In this document: positions 10,503 to 18,923 of the stretch, piece after piece
How positions within the stretch are numbered: position 1 is the first letter of the stretch
Layout: every line of letters starts with the position of its first letter
NCBI GenBank assembly: GCA_964568145.1
Contig: CAZMOZ010000017.1
Span: forward strand, 26,596 to 90,595
Length of the DNA: 64,000 bases
Origin: DSVZ01 sp964568145
GTDB lineage: Bacteria; Verrucomicrobiota; Verrucomicrobiia; Limisphaerales; J093
Reading direction: 5' to 3'
Program-made: the position numbers and the translations under genes
Notes under the pieces: generated by a model
Seen by the model: only the letters and a program-made list of their open reading frames with translations
Database searches by the model: none
Told to the model about the DNA's origin: nothing

Positions 10503-10943
10503 ATGACCATGACTTTACCCCTTTACATCAGCGAGAACGACGCCCGCCGGCTGCGACCGCTCGTGTAGTCGGCGGCCTTGCTTAAGGGACCGGATGCCGA
10601 AAACCTGAAACGGCTCGTCGCCGAACTGGCGCGGGCGCGCATCGTGCCCGAACAAGAGTTACCTGCGGACGTGATCACCATGAACTCGACCGTCGAACTC
10701 GAAGACCTGACGGACGGCGAGCGGTTCACGTACATGCTGGTCTTTCCGGAGCACGCCGCCGCGGACCGCGGCCGGATTTCGATATTCGCCCCGTTGGGCA
10801 CGGCCATGCTGGGTTACCGGGTGAGCGACGAGTTTGAATGGCCCGTGCCCGGCGGCCCGGCGCGGGTGCGCGTGCTGCGCCTGGTCGAACGGGCCAGCCC
10901 GCAGGCGACGCCGTCCGCGGTGCTCATCGGCGCCGCTGGGTAG
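10503..10943 (+). pseudogene. Rnk/GreA-C-type nucleoside diphosphate kinase regulator with an in-frame amber stop
   Basis: Translation from ATG 10503 gives MTMTLPLYISENDARRLRPLV and then TAG at 10566-10568. The same frame continues to 10943 with the rest of an Rnk-family protein: helical LVAELARARIVPEQELP, then the GreA/GreB C-terminal domain with VITMNSTVELEDL, ISIFAPLGTAMLGYRVSDEFEWPVPGG and VRVLRLVERA. Rnk-type proteins bind RNA polymerase near the secondary channel. With the stop ignored the length (about 146 codons) fits the family. Only the N-terminal coiled-coil helix is cut. A shorter C-terminal product from TTG 10578 is conceivable, and a sequencing error at one base is the simplest alternative. 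Confidence 0.75.
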
Positions 10944-10961
10944 TGAGTGGCCGGCAACCTT

Positions 10962-10967
10962 GAGGAG
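10962..10967 (+). promoter_or_regulatory. Shine-Dalgarno site fixing the start of the next gene
   Basis: GAGGAG stands four bases before ATG 10972. The longer open frame that begins at 10834 overlaps the rnk-like gene and lacks such a site, so translation from 10972 is favoured. Confidence 0.55.
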
Positions 10968-10971
10968 TTTC

Positions 10972-11391
10972 ATGTCGCCGATGAAGTCACAAGCCGCCAG
11001 TGCGGTCGTGGACCACGTGGCCTGGGCGCGGCGAATCAACGGACGCTGGATCGTTCATCACGGGTTAAACCGGGACGCGGAGGCTTACCTGAAACTTCTG
11101 GAGCGAACCGCGCCGGAACGCCTGCGGCGGTCCTGTCTCAACGCCCGGTTGCTTACCCCGACTGCCCGCCGCTGGAAGACCCCAAGTCCTGGTTTTTACG
11201 CCGGGCTGTTCAGCCTGGCCACCGAGGCCGAGGTGCGGCAATTCCTCGCCGACCACTGGCTCGTGGCCACGGCGGTGGCGCCCGCGGAGGCGGCGTCAGT
11301 CACCGCACCGGCGCTGGAAAACGTCAGCGACGCCACGCTGGAGAACGTTCGTCACATCCGCGAGGCCTTGACCCGGCTTCCCAAGCCTTGA
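10972..11391 (+). CDS. Small hypothetical protein
   Basis: This 139-residue protein has no signal peptide or membrane segment. It starts MSPMKSQAASAVVDHVAWARRINGRWIVHHGLN and is rich in short helices. A run of leucine and arginine lies at about 40-60 and an acidic, glutamate-rich helix at the end (SDATLENVRHIREALTRL). It follows the rnk-like pseudogene by 28 bases on the same strand with a good ribosome site, so the two probably share a transcript. I do not recognise the family. The coding call rests on the ribosome site and an intact frame. Confidence 0.5.
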   Translation: MSPMKSQAASAVVDHVAWARRINGRWIVHHGLNRDAEAYLKLLERTAPERLRRSCLNARLLTPTARRWKTPSPGFYAGLFSLATEAEVRQFLADHWLVATAVAPAEAASVTAPALENVSDATLENVRHIREALTRLPKP

Positions 11392-11515
11392 AGCCGCGCT
11401 GTGTGGCGACGTCAAGACGCGTTGACCCGCCAGAAACCGGCTGGCCCGCTGGACTCCGATTCAAAGCCGCTTTAACCGCCGTCTTGCCCGACCGGGCTGC
11501 CCCCGCCGCTCCGCC

Positions 11516-12430
11516 TCAGGCGAAGTACGGCTGCAACACGTTTCGCGCCACCTTGAGCGCCCGCTGGCGGCCTTCCAGGCTGTTGCCGAAGGTGCCGTCC
11601 TCGACCTCGATGCACACCGGGCCGTCGTAGCCCACGTCCTGCACTGCGGCCATGAAGCGCGCCCAGTCAATGTCGCCGTAGCCGGGGATGCGCGGCTGAT
11701 GCCACTCGAGCGGGTACGCGAAGATGCCCACGTCGTTCATGCGCTCCCAGCGGATGCGCACGTCCTTGGCGTGGAGATGAAACAGCTTGTCCTTGAATTC
11801 GGCGAGCGGCGCCGCCGGGTCCATGAACTGGAGGATGAAATGCGACGGGTCGTAGTTCAGGCCGAAATGCTCGCTGGGAATGTCGCTGAACGCGCGCCGC
11901 CAGATCACCGGCGTGGTCATCAGGTTCTTGCCGCCCGGCCATTCGTCGCGCGTGAAGGACATCGGGCAGTTCTCGATGCCGATCTTGATGCCGTGATCCT
12001 CGGCGAAGCGGATCAGCGGCTTCCAAGTCTTGAGAAAGCGCGGCCAGTTCTCGTCCACCGTCTTCGTCCAGTCGCGGCCGATGAAGGTGTTGACGTTCTT
12101 CAGGCCGAGCATCCCGGCGGCGACGATGACCTTCTTGAGATGGTCGGCGCATTTCTTCGCGACCTCGGGGTCGGGATCGAGGATGTTCGGGTAATAACCC
12201 AGACCGCTGATGCCCACGTCGTGCTCGTGGACGCGGGCCAGCACGTCGTCGGCGCGGGCCTGGGTGAAGCCCACGACGTCCACGTGGGTGACGCCGGCGA
12301 ACTTGCGCTCGGCCTTGCCGACCGGCCAGCACATCAGCTCGACACTGGCGAACTGTTCGGTTTTGGCAAACTGCAACACCTGTTCCAGCGACAGGTCCGG
12401 GAGAATGGCGGAGACGAATCCGAGTTTCAT
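11516..12430 (-). CDS. Sugar phosphate isomerase/epimerase (xylose-isomerase-like TIM barrel)
   Basis: The 304-residue cytosolic protein has the AP endonuclease 2/xylose isomerase-like barrel. The four metal-ligand positions are readable: E153 in IGIENC, D194 in NYDPSHF, H220 in FHLHAKD and E275 in CIEVEDG. The start MKLGFVSAILPDLSLEQVLQ is the first barrel strand, which supports the ATG at 12430. Such enzymes isomerise or epimerise keto-sugars or inositol derivatives. In PVC bacteria they are numerous and mostly uncharacterised, so the substrate is open. It stands convergent to the small hypothetical gene and head-to-head with an amidohydrolase remnant. Confidence 0.87.
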   Translation of the reverse strand: MKLGFVSAILPDLSLEQVLQFAKTEQFASVELMCWPVGKAERKFAGVTHVDVVGFTQARADDVLARVHEHDVGISGLGYYPNILDPDPEVAKKCADHLKKVIVAAGMLGLKNVNTFIGRDWTKTVDENWPRFLKTWKPLIRFAEDHGIKIGIENCPMSFTRDEWPGGKNLMTTPVIWRRAFSDIPSEHFGLNYDPSHFILQFMDPAAPLAEFKDKLFHLHAKDVRIRWERMNDVGIFAYPLEWHQPRIPGYGDIDWARFMAAVQDVGYDGPVCIEVEDGTFGNSLEGRQRALKVARNVLQPYFA

Positions 12431-12481
12431 GGTTCAGGAATTGGTGGCCGCCAGAGTGACGGAACCAGTGGAAAAAGCCAG

Positions 12482-12925
12482 TCCTGATTCGCGTGGCTGG
12501 AGCCGGCGATCGAGGAAAGTTGCACCGTGGTGGCCGCGCACGTCGGCACCTCCGCCTTCTTCGGCGATGCCCGGTTCGCGGCGCGCTTCGACAATCTGTT
12601 CAAGCTGATCCGCCGGCTCCCGAACTTGTACCTCGACACCTCGGTGCTGGCCTCGATGTACCGCTGGCGCACCCTGCCGCGGATTCTGCAGTCGCGGGAG
12701 CTGCTGGCGCGAGCTGTCCACGGCAGCGACTTTCCGTTCCCGTCGAACGCGCTGGTGTTCTGGAACCGCCTCCCGCCCCGGCGTCTGGCCGCGCTCTTGC
12801 GGGAAAAGAATCTCCTCGAGCGCGACTACCGGCTGAAACAGGCGCTCGGTTTCCCGGCGGAAATGTTCACGCGGGGCGCCCGGTTGCTGGGCGTGAGTGA
12901 TGACGCTCGCCGCCGGTCAAACTGA
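12482..12925 (+). pseudogene. C-terminal fragment of an amidohydrolase (TIM-barrel metal hydrolase)
   Basis: In frame from just after a TGA ending near 12481 the sequence reads FAWLEPAIEESCTVVAAHVG, then LIRRLPNLYLDTSVLASMY and AVHGSDFPF. These are the late barrel strands of an amidohydrolase-2 protein: the AAH metal histidine, the LYLDTS strand and the catalytic GSD aspartate. The first two thirds of the enzyme, including the HxH motif, are absent. The upstream 50 bases run straight into the start region of the divergent sugar isomerase gene, so the gene was truncated rather than cut by the window. A shorter protein from GTG 12527 would lack half the active site. Confidence 0.65.
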
Positions 12926-13094
12926 CCGAGGTTCGGCCGTCCAGGTCGTCACGGGAATCGCAAAGGAAGACGGTCCTTACCGCTAACTGTTTGGGACTGA
13001 CCAGACCGAGCCGCAGCTTTGTGTCGCAGCGCCTGGCAATGCTTGCTCGTCCTGGGTTGATCCAAGCTGTTCCGGGAAGCACAGAGCCGGTGCA

Positions 13095-16000
13095 TCACCG
13101 GGCCGGTTCCAGCAACTTCTCGATGGTGCTCAGGGCGTTTTCGATTCCCGGCGGCTCGTTGAGTCCCAGCGTGCGAAAGGTCTCGAAGTCATCCAGCGCG
13201 GCCTGCTTCCAGCTCAGGCCGTTCCCGATATCCCGCACGTTCAGGTACCGGCGATGCAGCGCGACCGCCTCGTTGGTGCGCTTCAGGAACATCAGCGCGT
13301 GGGCCAGGTTGCCTGCAATCCAAGCCTTGTCCGGCGCGAGCTGCAGGCCCTGTTCGGCCGCCTGACGTGCCTGCTCAAACTCGCCCGCCAGCAAACACTG
13401 GAAAGCCAGGTTGCCAAATCGTTCCGCATCCTTGGGATGGGCGGCCGCGAGTTGCTCGTAGCAGCCGAGCAACTTTCGGATTACCTGCCGTGCCTCCGGG
13501 ATTCGCCGCTGCCGCAGGCAGAGCGTCTCAAGTCTTTGGTACACCGTGCTGAGGGTCTCGACGGTCAGGAGTTGGGCCTCCGGCGATTGTACCCTGCCTT
13601 GGAGACTTTCCATGGACGCGGCGGCATCGGTCCACACACGTACCTGGCCGTCGGCGTTGGTCTGGCTCTCCCACCAGCCGGCCAGGGCGGACACCCGGTC
13701 CAGCCACTCGCCGTGATAGGTGTCAGGGGTAGGATCCACCTGCAACACCTCGGCAGCCAGTTTCACCGCGTTGGTCAGGACTGGAAGCGCCTTGTCAAAC
13801 CGCTCCTGTTCCGTGTACAGGCTGCCAATGCGGCTTTCGATGAACGCCAGATGGCGTTTCCAAAGCAGGTTCGTTGTCTGCCGCGCCACCAGCCCCTGGG
13901 CAATGTGACGCATGTCCTCGTAGGTCCTCAGGGCCTCGGCGGAAAGATCCATCTCGCGCAACACCTCCACGGCGGCCGCGTGGGCGCTGAGCAGTTCGTG
14001 CTCCCAATCCACCTCGCCGTCCTCCACCTGACCCGCCATTTCCTGACAAAGCCGGATGCTTTGACGGTAGGCCTCGAACGCCCGGGAGAAATCACGGCGT
14101 TTTTGATGCAACTCCCCGATCTTGCGATACTGGGTATTCAGCGCCCGGCGCACCGGCTCATTCAAGCGCTTGAAGTCCCGCGTCAGTTGCGGCACCACCA
14201 CGCTGGCCGCGGTTTCCAGCGCCAGGCTCTTTTGCATGCGGTATCGCAGGACGATTTCCCATTCGGCATGCACCGCCAGCAGCCGGTCTCCCTCCTGGTC
14301 CGCGTCCAGTTGCTCCACCAGCAGCGAAAACCACCGGTCGAGCTGCTCCTCGCGCTCGTGATCGTCGGGTCTCAAGTAGTAGGCGCTCCCCAAGCTCTTC
14401 AGCAAAGCCCAACTGTTGGTGTACGCCGCGTCGCGGCGGTCCAACACCCATTGCAGGACGGCCACGTTCCGCAGCGCGTCATTTACGTCGTCCAGGTGGG
14501 CGAGCGAATCCTCGAGTCCGAAAACCTGCCGCGCCACCCCGAGGGCCGCCTCGAAATTGGCCAGGGCCGCCTCGTGTTCTCCCCGGGTCCGGTGCACCCG
14601 CCCGACGGTGTGGTGGGCGATCTCGAGGACCCGCAACGCGGCCGCGTTGGTGGGGGCTTGCTGGACGAGTCGCCGCGCCGTTTCCCGGCTGTCTTCGAAA
14701 TACACCAGCGCACGACTGTAGCTGGTGAGCGCTTCGTGCACGCACCCGACCTTCTCCAAGGCAATCGCCATCATCTCCAGTGTGGTGGCGCTGGCGCCGT
14801 GATTCGCCACGCTCTCCTCAGCGGTGCGCCGGGCGGCTTCGTACCAGGCCAGGGTGTTGGTCAACAACAGCGCGCGCGAGTCGTCCGGCGGCTCGATGGC
14901 CTGCGCCCTGCGGAAAACCATGTCGCCGATCTCCACCCCCAGGTAAAAGCGCCCCTCTTGCAGGCTCGCGCTGGTCGGCTCACACGCGATGGCCTGCGCC
15001 GCCGCGGCGAGGGCATTGCTGTAAGCGTCACTCGAGGCAGCCAGGTCTCCCCGCGCTCCCAGGGCGTGTCCCAGACTCAGCGCGCACACCTTCACATAGT
15101 TCCAATGATCGGCCTCGCCGGGATGCTGCCGGGCCAGATTGGTGGCGATCTGCCAGCCGCGGGTGAAATGGTCCAGAATTTCGTCGAGCTTTGACCGGCT
15201 GGATTCCCATTTTTGCGGCGGTTCATGCCAGTACTGGGCAACCTGCTTGTAAATGGCCCCGCCAATTCCCAGGAGCGCTTCGATGTGCCCGATCTCGTCC
15301 GCGGCGGTCCGTGACGACGGCGGCAGGCTGCTGTAAAACGTTTCCGCCTGGCGGCAGACCGCCTCCACCAACTGCGGCTTGCCCAGCTCCTCAAGCTTTT
15401 TCCGATGATCCCGCAACACGAAGGCCATCAATCGCGCGGATTCCGTTCGTCGGAACTCCGCCTCCCGGGACATCTCGAACGCCTGGTGGCGGCGGTTCTC
15501 CGCCAGTTGTTCGGCCTCACGGGCGGCACGCGCGGACTCCAGGGCTTGTTGCGTCGCCTCCTCGGCTTGTCGCTTCGCCGCCAGGGCATTCGCCCGCTGC
15601 TCCTGCGCCTCCACCCGCAGGGCGATCTCAGACCGGGTCCGCGCGTCCTGCAGGACGAGCAGAAGAACCAGGGTGCCCAGCAGCAGGGGAATCCCCACCA
15701 GCAGCGGTTGCCTCAGCTTGGCGGGAATGCGCCACTGGCGCTGGCGGTAAATGGCCCGCGCCACGCGATCATGGCTCAGCTCGTAGTAATGGGTTCCGAG
15801 GCGCGGTTCCTTGCGGAGAAGGCGCGCGTTTTCCAAGGTGTCCAGCCACTCGGCTCGGAGGTCGTATTCCCGGAGCAGTTCATCGCGGTCCACGCTCCGG
15901 CGCCGGCCGGCGCCGGCGATCAGGCCCTCTTCGCAGAGCCGCCGGGCCCGCCGGCGCGGGGTTCCGCCGGGAAGCTGCCGGATGGCCTCGAGGTAAAAAC

Positions 16001-16982
16001 CCGACGTCAGTTCCCGCAGACCGCTTTCCCCGCCATAGAGGCTCGGGGCAACGCAGGCTTCCGCCTCGTGGTGCTGCTGCCACCCGTGGACCTTCGCCTC
16101 GATGTGGCTGCAGAAAAGCTGGAGCAGGAACGGCTCGAAGGACCCGTCTTCATCCCGGGCGGCGGCGAGCACCTCGCGGTGCGCGTCCTCGCTGTAGCTG
16201 AAGGGCCGCGTCAGGAAGTCCACCTTGTCGGAAACCAGTGCCGCCGGGCTCCGAATCGCCCGGGTGGCCTGCGTTTCGGACAGCCCTGCGAGACGGAAGC
16301 GGTTGAGGAGGATGGTGGGCACTTCCGGCGCCAGTTCGTGGAGCGCCCCCACGAAGTCCTCGCGGATGCCGATGATCACCCTCAATTCCGGCGGCTGCTC
16401 GCCGAAAGGCAGCTTCTCACCCTGTTGCAGCCGGCGGCGCAACGATTCCGGCAGGCGGGGCGTCAGCACGTGCCCGATCTCGACGCCGAGCTGGCTGCGG
16501 AACGAGCCGGACTGCAGGGTGAGCACCTCCTCGAACTGGTCGAATACCAACACCGGCGTGAGCAATGTGTCGCCCCGCCAGAACTGGGTCGTCTTCAGAT
16601 ACTCCCACAAGGTGTCCCCCTCGCCGGGCTCGTAATCCAGTCCTTCTTCCTCGCAGTGTTCCCGGATCCGGGCGCGGATGACCTCCAGTGGCAGGAGCTG
16701 CTTGTCCGCGTGATTGAGGCGGATCGGAATGGGGAGCAGGTCGTGCTCCTCGAGACGCGGGAACAGGCCCGCGTTGAGGAGCGACGTCTTGCCGATGCCG
16801 GACCGCCCGTAAACGACCATCAAGTTGTGGCTGAGAACCTGCTGGAGCAGGTCCTCGATCTCGGTTTCGCGGGCAAAGAAGCGTTCACGGTCGGCGACGC
16901 TCCGGCCGAACGGCCTCACGCCCGGGTACCGGAAGACCGCGGAGCGCGCGGGGGTCACGGGTGGGTGGCTGGCGGCAGGCAT
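13095..16982 (-). CDS. Membrane-anchored STAND NTPase with coiled coil and TPR array
   Basis: The 1295-residue protein opens with an nSTAND1-type NTPase. FFARETEIEDLL leads into Walker A GRSGIGKTS (59-67), Walker B LVFDQFEE (145-152) and a sensor-like IIGIREDFVGAL (203-213). The winged-helix end has the usual ELSHDRVARAIY (401-412). A single strong transmembrane helix (about 427-444) and an alanine/glutamate-rich coiled coil (about 450-515) come next. Roughly 760 residues of helical repeats of TPR type then run to the end, with clear repeats near the C-terminus (AERFGNLAFQCLLAGEFEQARQAAEQGLQL, then AWIAGNLAHALMFLKRTNEAVALHRR). STAND ATPases oligomerise on ligand binding and switch effectors on. 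It starts 5 bases after the SIR2-TIR gene, so one transcript is nearly certain. The ligand is unknown; no effector domain is obvious in this chain. Confidence 0.88.
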   Translation of the reverse strand: MPAASHPPVTPARSAVFRYPGVRPFGRSVADRERFFARETEIEDLLQQVLSHNLMVVYGRSGIGKTSLLNAGLFPRLEEHDLLPIPIRLNHADKQLLPLEVIRARIREHCEEEGLDYEPGEGDTLWEYLKTTQFWRGDTLLTPVLVFDQFEEVLTLQSGSFRSQLGVEIGHVLTPRLPESLRRRLQQGEKLPFGEQPPELRVIIGIREDFVGALHELAPEVPTILLNRFRLAGLSETQATRAIRSPAALVSDKVDFLTRPFSYSEDAHREVLAAARDEDGSFEPFLLQLFCSHIEAKVHGWQQHHEAEACVAPSLYGGESGLRELTSGFYLEAIRQLPGGTPRRRARRLCEEGLIAGAGRRRSVDRDELLREYDLRAEWLDTLENARLLRKEPRLGTHYYELSHDRVARAIYRQRQWRIPAKLRQPLLVGIPLLLGTLVLLLVLQDARTRSEIALRVEAQEQRANALAAKRQAEEATQQALESARAAREAEQLAENRRHQAFEMSREAEFRRTESARLMAFVLRDHRKKLEELGKPQLVEAVCRQAETFYSSLPPSSRTAADEIGHIEALLGIGGAIYKQVAQYWHEPPQKWESSRSKLDEILDHFTRGWQIATNLARQHPGEADHWNYVKVCALSLGHALGARGDLAASSDAYSNALAAAAQAIACEPTSASLQEGRFYLGVEIGDMVFRRAQAIEPPDDSRALLLTNTLAWYEAARRTAEESVANHGASATTLEMMAIALEKVGCVHEALTSYSRALVYFEDSRETARRLVQQAPTNAAALRVLEIAHHTVGRVHRTRGEHEAALANFEAALGVARQVFGLEDSLAHLDDVNDALRNVAVLQWVLDRRDAAYTNSWALLKSLGSAYYLRPDDHEREEQLDRWFSLLVEQLDADQEGDRLLAVHAEWEIVLRYRMQKSLALETAASVVVPQLTRDFKRLNEPVRRALNTQYRKIGELHQKRRDFSRAFEAYRQSIRLCQEMAGQVEDGEVDWEHELLSAHAAAVEVLREMDLSAEALRTYEDMRHIAQGLVARQTTNLLWKRHLAFIESRIGSLYTEQERFDKALPVLTNAVKLAAEVLQVDPTPDTYHGEWLDRVSALAGWWESQTNADGQVRVWTDAAASMESLQGRVQSPEAQLLTVETLSTVYQRLETLCLRQRRIPEARQVIRKLLGCYEQLAAAHPKDAERFGNLAFQCLLAGEFEQARQAAEQGLQLAPDKAWIAGNLAHALMFLKRTNEAVALHRRYLNVRDIGNGLSWKQAALDDFETFRTLGLNEPPGIENALSTIEKLLEPAR

Positions 16983-16987
16983 GAAAA

Positions 16988-18415
16988 TCAGGTGCCGGCA
17001 GGGGCCGGGTGTGCGCTCAGGCGACGGCGTTTTTCCCAGTCTTCCAGAATCGTCTGCTGCAAGGCGGGCAGGCCCTGGCCATTCTGCCAGTCAATGTAAT
17101 GCACCCCGGCCAGGCTCTCCAAAGGCAGACGCGGGTCGGGTTTGAAAATCACCGGCACCAGGAAGCGGAAGCCGAGGCCAAAACGGCGTTGACGTTCGAG
17201 CGCGATGCCGATTTCGAGATGGAAGTAACTTTCCGGCTTGTCGAGCATGTGCGGGCTCTGCAGGACGAGCACGTAATCGGTCTGTTTCTCGATGACCCGC
17301 GGGATGATCTGGGGCCACAGGTCGCCGCCACGCAGGCTTTTTTTGTCGAGCCAGACGTTGATCCCCCGGGCGCGCAACTCGTCGGCCATCCGCTCCGCCG
17401 CCGGCTTGTCGCGGCTCTCGTGGCACAGGAAGACGGTGGGGCCTTCCGGCGAGGGTTGCGGCGCGCCCGGAGCGGTGCTGCTTCCGTCACTCCATCCGAC
17501 CCGCTGGCGCAGATCGCAGGCGAATTCCAGCCAGGAAACCTCCCGGAACTCGATGGTGTGGCCGCTTTGAAAAAAGACCGCCGTCTGACGATAATCGGGC
17601 TGGCAGAAGAAGCTCGAGTCCTCCAGGGCCAGTGAGAAGGCGGTGTGCCCGCTGGCCTCGAGCACGTGCAGCAGCAGCCGCCAGTACCATTGCCGGAACC
17701 CGAAGCCGATGAAGAGGAACGACGTGCGCTTGTTCTTGAACCGGGCCGTCAGGTAGTCGTGAAGCCGCGGGGTGCCGCGCGTCACCTTCACCAGGAAGTC
17801 CAGGAGATTGTCCTCGGTGAGGACCAGCGAACCCGTTTCGGCGAGCGTCCCGAACAGCTCGTACACCAGCGGCTGGCGGTACGGCTCGTGCTCCGGCGGA
17901 GACGGCGCGGCCACGCGCTCCCGCGCGCGCTTCGGATCAGGCTGGAAATCATAGTAGTCGGCGACCGGCTGCTTCCCCTCCGCCTGCCGGAACGCGTTCA
18001 GCGCAAATCCGTCCGGCACCGTCGTGATGCACAGCGAAAAGGGCAGCGCCGCGAGGTTCTCGTGCAGCGGGGTCGTCCGGCCCTGGAACCGCTGGAAGAA
18101 CTTGTCCACTTTGGCCTCCAGCCCGACAGGACCGCGAGGCATCATTCGGGAATAGACTTGCGCCACATGGGCCAGCTCCGAGTCCGCCGCCAGCAGTTCG
18201 TCGTGGCGGGACTCGCGCAGTTCCCGCGCCATCTCTTGGGCGAGTTGCACGGGCAACGCCGGCCGGTCCGGGTGATCGGGATCCAGGGAAGCGCCCGGCC
18301 CCAGCAGCAAGACACACTCGCTCTTGCGAATGGATTTGACGAGCATGGTCCAGTCATCGTCCTGCACCCGAAACGCGGCGGGTGCTGGCGTCCCCTCATT
18401 TGTCGTGGTTGTCAT
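16988..18415 (-). CDS. SIR2-like/TIR fusion protein, putative conflict effector
   Basis: The 475-residue protein has an N-terminal SIR2-like Rossmann domain (about 20-305) with the GPGAS nucleotide loop (39-43) and the late FLFIGFGFRQW strand (233-243). The asparagine motif usually read TTNYD is TTVPD (131-135) and the LHG histidine motif is LFG (187-189), so NAD hydrolysis there seems unlikely. After a proline/serine linker (310-325) comes a TIR domain: TVFLCHESRDK, ADELRARGINVWLDKKSLRGGDLW and YVLVLQSPHML. A glutamate at 401 in HLEIGIALE sits at the catalytic TIR position. TIR enzymes cleave NAD or make cADPR-type signals in antiphage systems. Coupled to a STAND ATPase gene 5 bases downstream. 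No signal peptide; cytoplasmic. The domain calls are firm; the defence role is inferred from context. Confidence 0.85.
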   Translation of the reverse strand: MTTTTNEGTPAPAAFRVQDDDWTMLVKSIRKSECVLLLGPGASLDPDHPDRPALPVQLAQEMARELRESRHDELLAADSELAHVAQVYSRMMPRGPVGLEAKVDKFFQRFQGRTTPLHENLAALPFSLCITTVPDGFALNAFRQAEGKQPVADYYDFQPDPKRARERVAAPSPPEHEPYRQPLVYELFGTLAETGSLVLTEDNLLDFLVKVTRGTPRLHDYLTARFKNKRTSFLFIGFGFRQWYWRLLLHVLEASGHTAFSLALEDSSFFCQPDYRQTAVFFQSGHTIEFREVSWLEFACDLRQRVGWSDGSSTAPGAPQPSPEGPTVFLCHESRDKPAAERMADELRARGINVWLDKKSLRGGDLWPQIIPRVIEKQTDYVLVLQSPHMLDKPESYFHLEIGIALERQRRFGLGFRFLVPVIFKPDPRLPLESLAGVHYIDWQNGQGLPALQQTILEDWEKRRRLSAHPAPAGT

Positions 18416-18923
18416 GGGCAGCGGGCTTTACCTCTTGGGGGGACAAATTGCTGGTTTCGCGAGTCCGGGGTGAACCGACCCCCCGCCGAAAAACCGGGTG
18501 CTGTGGGACCTGTTCCGGGGCGACCCGTGCCGGACAATGAATGTGGTGGAAGCATTGGGTTGCTTTCGGTTTTTAATATGTGTGAAAAGAACCAGCCATT
18601 CAAACGCAAAGTGGCCCACTGATTTGGACAGTCAGGGAAATACGGGAGAGCCTGGAGAACCGTCGCGCCGCGCCTTCGCTGAGTTCAGCATTCACGGGCT
18701 CAAGTACAGCCGGCGCCAAAGAGAAGTTGCCGTCTTCAATCCTGCCCGGCGGTGCTCCCAATCCGGCCGCCACGAGTCAAGGCCGCCCAAAGAGAGGATC
18801 ATCCCGTCTGGCAGCAATCTGGGCAGCAAGCGAGACCCTGGCTGGAACGCAGCCAGCGAGTCGCCTCAGCGCCTGGTTTGAGGCTGGCGACCCGGCCGTG
18901 GCGCTGCCGTTTGGCGGGGGAGC
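18416..18923. other. Promoter-side region of the SIR2-TIR/STAND operon, no gene seen
   Basis: The first part lies upstream of the SIR2-TIR gene on the minus strand. An AT-rich patch at 18571-18609, unusual in this GC-rich DNA, contains TATTAA (18573-18578, minus strand) and TTGAAT (18598-18603, minus strand) with a 19-base spacing. That is a weak promoter candidate. Short open frames on either strand show no family features. The remainder, up to the FG-GAP gene, has nothing I can assign. Confidence 0.3.
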
